From Streptomyces caelestis (GTDB taxonomy: Bacteria > Actinomycetota > Actinomycetes > Streptomycetales > Streptomycetaceae), in NCBI RefSeq assembly GCF_014205255.1, contig NZ_JACHNE010000001.1, positions 4,650,001 to 4,714,000 of the forward strand: a DNA stretch of 64,000 nucleotides. The letters are read 5' to 3'. Both the position numbers and the translations under genes were made by a program. Shown one piece after another: positions 58,093-64,000 of this stretch. The notes under the pieces are model-generated. The model was not told the DNA's origin. It did not search any database and worked only from the letters and a program-made list of their open reading frames with translations. Position 1 is the stretch's first letter, and each line of letters starts with the position of its first letter.

Positions 58093-59310
58093 GTGACGAC
58101 ATTTCGATCCGGCTTCACGCTCTGGCAACTGGTCCAGACGGCACGGGAACTGACTGAGGACGCGCGCGTCCGGGAGCGCGTCGACGCGGTGCTGCACATC
58201 ATGGGCGGCCTCGGTGGGACGTACGGCAAGGGCAGGCCGCTGGTGAACGCCTTGGAGGACGTGGCCCAAGAGGCCATCCTCCAGGGCGACTTCGCATTCG
58301 CCCAGCGCTTTCAGCGCTTCGCCGCCTATGCCGGAGGCGAACTGTTCCTTGACATCCTTGAGAACTACTACGACGACGAAGCCCGACAGCGCAGCGAGAA
58401 ACACATGCGCAGGATGGCCGCACTGGGTGCGGACAGGGCGGTCGCCGCCCTTGACGTCCTGTGCCGCGACAAGCCCGGCGCAAGCGCCGCCGACGCCCGT
58501 GACCTCTTTCGCGGCATAGCCCAGTCCGTCGACTACCTGGGCCTCGGGGACGGCGAGGGCGGGATCCGGCTCTCCACCAAGGAGGCGAGGCGACTCCAGG
58601 AATACGGACACATGGAGATGGTCCTCCGCAACCTGCCCCGGCCCGCCTCCGCCGAGGCCGCCCGGATGATGAGCGACGTCCTGGCCGATGTCGACGCCGG
58701 CATGCTGGCCCAGTTGCTCGAACTGCGGGCCAGGCAGGTCGGCCTGGCGGCCCTGCGTACCGCGGTGGAGGACCCGGACAGCTCCGAGAGTGCCCTCCAT
58801 GGCTGTCTGAAGAACCAGGAATGGATCTTCGGCGGGGCCTACGTGGCCGAGCTGGCCCGCCGGCAGTACACCCCGGACGCCATCCTCGACATCCCGCTCC
58901 TGCGCGGCGACGGCTCCCTGCACGTGGTGGAGCTCAAGCGCGCCAACATCAAGGACCTGGTCATACGACGCTCCGGCCACCTCATGTTGGGTGCCCCGGC
59001 GCACCGCGCGGTCTCCCAGGCGCAGAACTACCTCCGGGCCATGGACGAGAACCGCCCGAGCATCCTGGCCGAGCACGGAGTCGACACCCGCCGGGCGTCG
59101 GCGACGGTCGTGATCGGACACCCGCGGTACGTGACCGGGGACGTCACCTCCCATGAGATCGCGGAGACGCTGCGGACCTACAACACACACCAGGCGCGCA
59201 TAGAAGTGATCACATACGAGACCCTGCTGGATTCAGCCTCCCGCATGCTGGCTCTGTCATCGGCACGGCAGGACGCAGACCCCGACCCGGACGAGGAGTC
59301 CGCCGCATGA
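58093..59310 (+). CDS. sduA: Shedu anti-phage nuclease (SduA, DUF4263)
   Basis: 405 residues from a GTG without a clear ribosome-binding site. Residues 1-225 are helical and specific to this protein. Residues 230-385 form the DUF4263 nuclease: ESALHGCLKNQEWIFGGAYV, then Asp266 in PDAILDIPLL and Glu280-Lys282 in HVVELKRAN (PD-(D/E)xK core). HRAVSQAQNYLRAMDENR (Gln310, Tyr313) and RRASATVVIGHPRY follow. Shedu proteins protect bacteria from phages by nicking or cutting DNA. It lies inside a 2.3-kb block between two tRNA-Gly half-sites and is coupled by ATGA to a small downstream gene. Confidence 0.88.
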   Translation: MTTFRSGFTLWQLVQTARELTEDARVRERVDAVLHIMGGLGGTYGKGRPLVNALEDVAQEAILQGDFAFAQRFQRFAAYAGGELFLDILENYYDDEARQRSEKHMRRMAALGADRAVAALDVLCRDKPGASAADARDLFRGIAQSVDYLGLGDGEGGIRLSTKEARRLQEYGHMEMVLRNLPRPASAEAARMMSDVLADVDAGMLAQLLELRARQVGLAALRTAVEDPDSSESALHGCLKNQEWIFGGAYVAELARRQYTPDAILDIPLLRGDGSLHVVELKRANIKDLVIRRSGHLMLGAPAHRAVSQAQNYLRAMDENRPSILAEHGVDTRRASATVVIGHPRYVTGDVTSHEIAETLRTYNTHQARIEVITYETLLDSASRMLALSSARQDADPDPDEESAA

Positions 59311-59630
59311 CCGACACACCACCCGCGATCGAACCGCTCCTGGCCCGCTTGTGCGGCGGTGAGATCACCGACAAGGACTACGTCGGATACTTCATGAACC
59401 AGTACGGAGAGGAACTCGTGTTCGCCCAGCGTCGGGGCGAGAAGACCGCTCGGCTCTGGCACAGCGACGCGGACTGGAAGATGTTCCTCGTCGGTGACCA
59501 CTCGATTCGGCTCGACGGCCCGCTGGACGGGATGATCACCGTTGCGGACCTGATCATCAACCGCGAGGAGGCGACATGGCTGTCCTCCTGCCTCGCCGCT
59601 TCCCGCCATCTACGGCAGGGACGGACCTGA
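59307..59630 (+). CDS. Small protein coupled to Shedu, unknown function
   Basis: 107 residues. The ATG overlaps the Shedu stop by four bases. Sequence: EPLLARLCGGEITDKDYVGY, FMNQYGEELVFAQRRGEKTA, LWHSDADWKMFLVGDHSIRL, TVADLIINREEATWLSSCLA. It is soluble with mixed alpha-beta content, has no catalytic or DNA-binding motif that I recognise, and resembles no toxin or antitoxin I know. As described, Shedu is usually a single gene, so this is a candidate modulator, immunity factor or sensor. A hairpin follows it. Confidence 0.75.
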   Translation: MTDTPPAIEPLLARLCGGEITDKDYVGYFMNQYGEELVFAQRRGEKTARLWHSDADWKMFLVGDHSIRLDGPLDGMITVADLIINREEATWLSSCLAASRHLRQGRT

Positions 59631-59659
59631 TCACGCACCGTGCTGAGGCTTCAACGGAC

Positions 59660-59688
59660 GGGCCTGGCTCAGGGGGGCGGCCAGGCCC
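59660..59688 (+). terminator. Hairpin after the Shedu operon
   Basis: GGGCCTGGC (59660-59668) and GCCAGGCCC (59680-59688) with an 11-base G-rich loop, 30 bases after the partner gene stop. Confidence 0.65.
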
Positions 59689-60196
59689 CTGCACATGAGC
59701 CCTGCTCTGCCCATGATGTCCTCCGCCCCGCCGTCCGTGACTTGGTCGCCCGCGGCCAGGGTGGTCGTCGTCTGCAGGTACGGCACCGCCGGTAACGTCG
59801 GTAAGCTTGGTCACGCTGCGCAAACGGCTGGGGACGTCAGCGTCGTAGCTGCAGTCGCCATGAGGCCGACGATCGAAGCAGGTAGGAGGACGCTCGGGTA
59901 CTCCCTGGCGACCTTCCGCTCTGATGCAGGCTCCTTCGCGGTCAAGCGCCGGCCCCCGCAAGAGATTTGCATCCACCCACGACGAGGTGCGGTGTGGGGC
60001 GGGTTTCCGGTGTTGTCCGGGAACGGCGGGCTGAGGGCTCGGACCGTGCGAACCTCTCGCTCAGCTACGTCAAAGAGCAGGTCAGCGCCATGCTGCGATG
60101 CGGGGGGCTTGCCGCCTCAAGGAACTCGTGTCCTCCGCGTGCCCAATCGTCGACGGCGGGCGGCCCGCGAAACGCAGCGACGGCTCATCAATAAGC
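59689..60196. other. Spacer between Shedu block and scar 3, no gene seen
   Basis: Frames are open but read as low-complexity Arg/Ala strings without family motifs. A fragment LSYVKEQVSAMLRCGG near 60059-60106 may be a recombinase-gene relic. This end should hold the integrase tail by analogy with scars 1 and 2, but only its hairpin is recognisable. Confidence 0.4.
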
Positions 60197-60224
60197 AAGC
60201 CCCAGGGCCACTGACCTGGGGCTT
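60197..60224 (+). terminator. Hairpin of scar 3
   Basis: AAGCCCCAGG (60197-60206) pairs with CCTGGGGCTT (60215-60224). Same position relative to the half-site as in scars 1 and 2. Confidence 0.7.
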
Positions 60225-60230
60225 CAAGAA

Positions 60231-60274
60231 GAGCGGGTGACGAGAATCGAACTCGCGCTCTCAGCCTGGGAAGC
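60231..60274 (-). repeat. attR-like tRNA-Gly(CCC) 3' half, copy 3
   Basis: Nearly identical to copy 2 (one change in the anticodon stem, CAGCCTGGG), again ending at the anticodon loop and continuing GACGGCGC. With copy 2 it brackets the Shedu block in direct orientation. Confidence 0.85.
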
Positions 60275-60576
60275 GACGGCGCTTGAATGGGCCTTTCGGT
60301 TCTGACCTGCGCGGATGATTGCCCGCTGGGGTGGTTGTGCCGGTCGGATCGCACCGCACCGCTGTCGACCGTTGTTGTCCGCTCTTACGGGCACGCTGTG
60401 GGCACAACTTCAGACACCGGCCGACAGTGCCCTGGCACGATGGGCTTTGAGCCTGGCTCGGCTGATGGGGATGTCCGGCTCGGGGCGCCTTTGCGCGAGC
60501 ACACGCCTGCCAATTGGCGTGCTCCGGCTATGGGATCGACGCTCGTGCTTCCTCGGAACAGCAAACGCGACCCGGC

Positions 60577-60936
60577 TCATTTCCAGGCGTTCGGGCCGCA
60601 CCACTGGAGCGCCTGGCCTGTGACCGCGGCGATGGACTCGAAGTCCCGGTCCGGGTGCAGAAGAGTCAGCCTCTGCAGCTCGGCTGTGGCGGCCACCACG
60701 AGGTCGGCGGCTCCAGCACTGCGGTGCTGTCCGCGCTGTGTGAGGATCTCCTGGACCTGCCAGGCGTGGTCGTCGACAGCACCCATCCGAAGAGCAGGCG
60801 CATGTCGTCGATGCAGCTCGCGCAGGGGGGTGTCGACCGCTTCCTTCTTGGTGCTGGTGCTGGTGCTGGTGCTGGTGCCGAGGGCCTTGGCCACGTCAGC
60901 GACCAGATGATCGTCAAGGTCGATCACCTTATCCAT
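60577..60936 (-). pseudogene. VapB-VapC in-frame deletion fusion
   Basis: 119 residues from the ATG giving MDKVIDLDDHLVADVAKALG. The first 45 residues are a VapB antitoxin start, ending KKEAVDTPLRELHRRH. After a short junction come the last 60 residues of a VapC toxin (WQVQEILTQRGQHRSAGAAD, LVVAATAELQRLTLLHPDRD). The toxin's first catalytic Asp and middle are deleted, so it should be inactive. A run of AGCACC repeats (60850-60879 on the plus strand as GGTGCT) encodes Ser-Thr repeats in the VapB part. Confidence 0.72.
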
Positions 60937-61252
60937 GCGCTCCGGGTTCTCGGTTGCGATATGGAGGCCCTGGCTGAGCCGGTTGACCAGCCCAGACTGA
61001 CGCAGGCTCTCCCCAGCTAGCCCCTTAACAAGCAATGTTTCTCGCCTTCTGGCGATTGGGTGGCTGAAGGGAGCACTGGAAGGAGAAAATGGCTGTTGAA
61101 CGCCTGGAATGCCGCTGAGGATCGGCCCTGCGGTCAGCGTGCCCCGTCCGCCTGCCGATCTGCGCACCGCCGGTGCGCTGTTTGACGCTCCTGCTGTGGC
61201 CTCTCTACCGTTCCCTCATCGCGAACAACTAGGACGGTGTACGGGGGGTTTC
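60937..61252. other. Spacer upstream of the methyltransferase, with a 9-codon ORF
   Basis: No normal gene. At 61089-61118 a strong AAGGAG site precedes ATG and a nine-codon frame MAVERLECR with TGA. It could be a leader peptide or an eroded gene start. The methyltransferase frame is open further upstream (to 61109), but the ATG at 61253 begins the conserved region. Confidence 0.45.
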
Positions 61253-63619
61253 ATGGACGGTACGGGTCTCAGCGACGATCGCTTGCTGTCGAGGGCCGAA
61301 CTGGCTGAACTGGCGGGGGTGATGCGTCCGGCGGTCACCAATTGGCAGCGGAGGTACGAGGATTATCCGGAGCCGATCAGGACGGGGGAAGCAGAACTCT
61401 TCAGTCTACGGGCGGTCCTCGGCTGGCTTGACTCCCGTCAGATCCCGTCGCGTGCGCGTGCGTCTGATGAACCGCCTGGATTCACCTATGCCGACCGTAT
61501 GCGGCGGAACCTCGTTGCATCGGACCATGCCCGCCAGAGAGCAGCCGCGCTGAGGGGCGAGGCAGGTGGCAGCGGCCCGTTGAGCGACGAAGAACAGCGT
61601 TCGCGGCAACTTGCGCAACTGCTGGGACCGATGGCAGACGCCGTGCGCGGCGGCGGGTCGATGACGGACTACCTGGCCTTGCTCCTCTCCCTGGTCTTTC
61701 TGCAGGTGAGCGGAAGCCCCCGCTCAGCGTCGCTCCCGCGTACGGTGCGGGCTCGATCCAGGGCTGACACGGCGGCGTTGTTGCAGGAGATCGGGGAGGC
61801 AGCCGACGAGGCACTGCGCCTGCGCGGTGTGCCGCCGGGCATGCGGTCAGCCATCGTCAAGTTGGAGCCTCGGGAGTACGGGGACGTCGTCGAGGTGATC
61901 CGCCTGACCGACGGCTTGGGGATCGACGAGTTCCGACAACTGGTGGATCAATTCGGCTCCCGAGCCGGGCTTCCCAGCGGAGAGTTCTTCACTCCACGTG
62001 CCGTCGTGCGGCTGATGCGGGATGCTGCCATAGGTGACGAGGACTCCACGCAACGCGTCTACGACCCGTATGTGCGCGCAGGCGAGATGCTTGACGCAGC
62101 CGCTGAACGTCTCAGTGGCGTTGCGCCTCTGACTCTGCGTGGTGAGAGCCCGCAGCGCGGCACACTTCGCCTCGCTGGAATGAACCTCGCGCTGCACGGA
62201 GTCCCGGTCGAACTGGAGGCCGGCACCACGGCCCCATGGAACGAACGTATCTGGCCGAAGAGCCACCAGGCCGACCTGATTCTGACCAATCCGCCGTTCA
62301 ACGCTCGCGGGGCCGTGCCGAAGCCGCGCGAGGGCATCGACTGGCCGTACGGACCGCCTCCCCCCGGTAGTCCTGCGTTCGCTTGGCTCCAGCATGTCCT
62401 GGTGTCTCTCAAGGACGAGGGCCGTGCAGTCGTGGTGATGCCGGCCAGCGCGGGCGCCTCCGCAGACGTCCGGGAGCGGGAGATTCGAGGCGGGATGGTG
62501 GAGGACGGGGCTGTCGAATGCATTGTCGCGCTGCCGCCTCAGCTCTTCTCGGGGGCTCAGGTGTCCGTTTGCTTGTGGTTCCTGCGGCGTTCCGCGGCGG
62601 TGTGCGAGGAGATCCTCTTCGTGGACGCCCGGGACCTGGGTGACAAGGCGGCTCGCGGACCCCGAGTCCTGTCCGACGAACATGTTCGGGCCGTCACGAA
62701 AACCGTCCAGGCGTGGCGGCGAGGTAGCGGCTTCCGTCTCGGTCGGCAGAGCGCGGGCCAGCTTGCGGTCGCCGCTCCGCTGGAGGCGGTGCGGGCTGCC
62801 GGTTACTCGCTCAGCCCCGCCGACTATGTGGACAGATGGATGTCTACGGCGTCACCGACTGATGCGGCAACTGAGGCAGCAGCCACCAAGCGGGCGCTCG
62901 ATGCGGCGAGGCGTCGGACGAATGCTGTGGACAGCGCGGTCGACGCGCTCTCGTACGGCCCATTGCCGTCAACCGTCGCGCTCTCGTACGACGGGCTACC
63001 TCGTGACTGGCGCCGGGTTCCGCTGGGAGACCTGGTCGACATCATGGCGGGCCCGTCCTACTCACGCCTGCCGGCCGAGGTGCGCTCCGCGGCAGGTGAT
63101 CTACCTGTCGTGATGCCCAAGCACCTGCGTGAGGGACGTATCGACGATCGCGACATGGAGAGAGTAACTGTGGATGTCGCCCGCGCACTGGCAAGGTTCC
63201 GTCTCAGCCCCGGAGACATCCTGTGCGTGCGTTCCGGCGCCCAGATGCCTCCTGCCTTGGTCGAGAAGGGGCAAGACGGCTGGCTGTTCAGCACCAATCT
63301 GCTACGGCTGCGAGCCCTGGAATCGGGTGGGAAGCCACTTGTCCTCCCCGGCTACCTGCTTGCCTACTTGTCTCTGCCGGAGACAGTGCACTGGCTCAAG
63401 GAGTACGCCCGCGGCACCGCCGTTCCTTCTCTCAGCGCCGCCACGCTGGCACTTCTGCCCGTACCGCTGCCGCCACTTGCCCATCAGCGGCGAATCAGCG
63501 CCGCGCTGGATGCCGTAGACGTACAGATCACCGTGCATCGCGAACTCATTCAGGCCGCGACGCATCACCGCAGCACACTCGCCGCCCATCTGCTGACCGG
63601 CGTCCTGGTCCCGGAATGA
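61253..63619 (+). CDS. Single-chain N6-adenine DNA methyltransferase with C-terminal specificity domain
   Basis: 788 residues. An N-terminal HTH-like region (LLSRAELAELAGVMRPAVTN WQRR) comes first. A type I HsdM-like core follows: GEFFTPRAVVRLM (243-255), DPYVRAGEML (271-280, motif I region, unusual), DLILTNPPF (motif IV, 346-349). The last 210 residues are an HsdS-type target-recognition domain (WRRVPLGDLVDIMAGPSY, GDILCVRSGAQMPPALVEKG, ALLPVPLPPLAHQRRISAAL). It should methylate adenine at a specific site without a separate S subunit. No HsdR nuclease lies in the remaining 380 bases. Confidence 0.85.
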   Translation: MDGTGLSDDRLLSRAELAELAGVMRPAVTNWQRRYEDYPEPIRTGEAELFSLRAVLGWLDSRQIPSRARASDEPPGFTYADRMRRNLVASDHARQRAAALRGEAGGSGPLSDEEQRSRQLAQLLGPMADAVRGGGSMTDYLALLLSLVFLQVSGSPRSASLPRTVRARSRADTAALLQEIGEAADEALRLRGVPPGMRSAIVKLEPREYGDVVEVIRLTDGLGIDEFRQLVDQFGSRAGLPSGEFFTPRAVVRLMRDAAIGDEDSTQRVYDPYVRAGEMLDAAAERLSGVAPLTLRGESPQRGTLRLAGMNLALHGVPVELEAGTTAPWNERIWPKSHQADLILTNPPFNARGAVPKPREGIDWPYGPPPPGSPAFAWLQHVLVSLKDEGRAVVVMPASAGASADVREREIRGGMVEDGAVECIVALPPQLFSGAQVSVCLWFLRRSAAVCEEILFVDARDLGDKAARGPRVLSDEHVRAVTKTVQAWRRGSGFRLGRQSAGQLAVAAPLEAVRAAGYSLSPADYVDRWMSTASPTDAATEAAATKRALDAARRRTNAVDSAVDALSYGPLPSTVALSYDGLPRDWRRVPLGDLVDIMAGPSYSRLPAEVRSAAGDLPVVMPKHLREGRIDDRDMERVTVDVARALARFRLSPGDILCVRSGAQMPPALVEKGQDGWLFSTNLLRLRALESGGKPLVLPGYLLAYLSLPETVHWLKEYARGTAVPSLSAATLALLPVPLPPLAHQRRISAALDAVDVQITVHRELIQAATHHRSTLAAHLLTGVLVPE

Positions 63620-63661
63620 CAGGCTCCTCTGCTTTCAGTCCCTTCGAGAAGGAAGACTTCT

Positions 63662-63874
63662 GTGAACGCTCCGTCGTCCGAGCCGCGATCCGGAACGCGG
63701 TACCTGTGGCTACTCGTGGCAACGTTGTTCTCGCTTGTAGTGGCTCTTGTCGCTGGGATCCTGAAGGCGAGCACCGGGGCCGGATTCGCCGAGGCAGTCC
63801 TTTACGGCGGCACTGCTTTTGCCACGTCGATGGGCCTCTGCTTGCTTGTCCTGTCCGCAGTCGGCCAACTCTGA
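63662..63874 (+). CDS. Small two-helix membrane protein
   Basis: 70 residues from a GTG with GAAGGAAG upstream. After NAPSSEPRSGTRY come YLWLLVATLFSLVVALVAGI and AVLYGGTAFATSMGLCLLVL, two helices joined by a short loop. It lies 42 bases after the methyltransferase on the same strand. Small membrane proteins are common effectors in phage-defence operons, but no such role is shown here. Confidence 0.65.
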   Translation: MNAPSSEPRSGTRYLWLLVATLFSLVVALVAGILKASTGAGFAEAVLYGGTAFATSMGLCLLVLSAVGQL

Positions 63875-64000
63875 ACGCCTGACGTGCCCCGCGCTACACC
63901 CTGCCCCGTCTGCCTTCGTAACATCAGGTACGTGGGCCGCGCATCAGCCGTCAAACATAATGGGCGCAGGGTGCGAGTTCATCGGCCGGTCCCGACCGCG
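63875..64000. other. Window end, no gene seen
   Basis: The last 126 bases contain no recognisable start of a further gene. The continuation decides whether a restriction or helicase subunit follows. Confidence 0.4.

Noticed and set aside
60850..60879. CRISPR-like short repeats
   Set aside because: Six-base units without spacers; a simple tandem repeat inside a reading frame. No CRISPR array or cas gene was seen anywhere.

Overview
The window is high-GC actinobacterial DNA and reads as a Streptomyces chromosome. It has very high third-position GC, frequent GTG/TTG starts, four-base ATGA/GTGA overlaps, many AraC/LysR/LacI/PadR/PucR regulators, a cold-shock/DEAD-box operon of the SCO5918-SCO5921 type, and DUF5994 and DUF5990 proteins. 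No rRNA, CRISPR array or complete tRNA gene was found. Three truncated tRNA-Gly 3' halves are present.

1-31 kb is mostly chromosomal. A LysR regulator (cut by the window edge) precedes a five-gene acyl-CoA operon at 1.0-5.9 kb: CoA transferase, enoyl-CoA hydratase, acetoacetate decarboxylase family, 3-hydroxyacyl-CoA dehydrogenase and acyl-CoA dehydrogenase. A secreted peptidylarginine deiminase, a GlxA-type regulator and a saccharopine-dehydrogenase-like protein follow. At 11.6-17.9 kb lies a stress-type neighbourhood: small membrane protein, PRC-barrel, fatty-acid desaturase and four DUF5994 paralogues, with small partners and a broken GAF gene. 17.9-19.0 kb is a gene graveyard. 19.8-22.5 kb holds the cold-shock/RNA-helicase operon. 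22.9-28.7 kb holds DUF5990, a membrane-fused spermidine-synthase-like protein, a sugar isomerase/hydrolase/ManA run and an SDR.

31-47 kb holds transporters (CPA1 antiporter, AGCS symporter), DM13 and PucR genes, then an increasingly broken region. It contains a cupin, a secreted lipase joined to the tail of a deleted ABC ATPase, a half ABC permease, a DUF7660-like fragment, a decayed IS21-family element (41.19-43.56 kb), a PadR/membrane-protein pair, a second GlxA regulator and a dienelactone hydrolase.

47-64 kb is an accessory region built from repeated scars of one integration site. Each scar has the tail of a tyrosine-recombinase gene, a hairpin, the 3' half of a tRNA-Gly(CCC) and a conserved flank. 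Scars at 48.7, 57.7 and 60.2 kb frame two cargo blocks. The first is an 8.5-kb polysaccharide-use module: beta-helix protein with two carbohydrate-binding-like domains, GH43-like protein, ABC sugar importer and LacI regulator. The second is a 2.3-kb block with a Shedu (DUF4263) anti-phage nuclease translationally coupled to a small unknown protein. An intact VapBC pair precedes the scars and broken vapBC relics sit inside them. After the last scar come a single-chain DNA methyltransferase with a specificity domain and a small two-helix membrane protein, so 58-64 kb is best read as a defence island. The Shedu-plus-partner block and the methyltransferase-plus-membrane-protein pair are the best candidates for an undescribed system.
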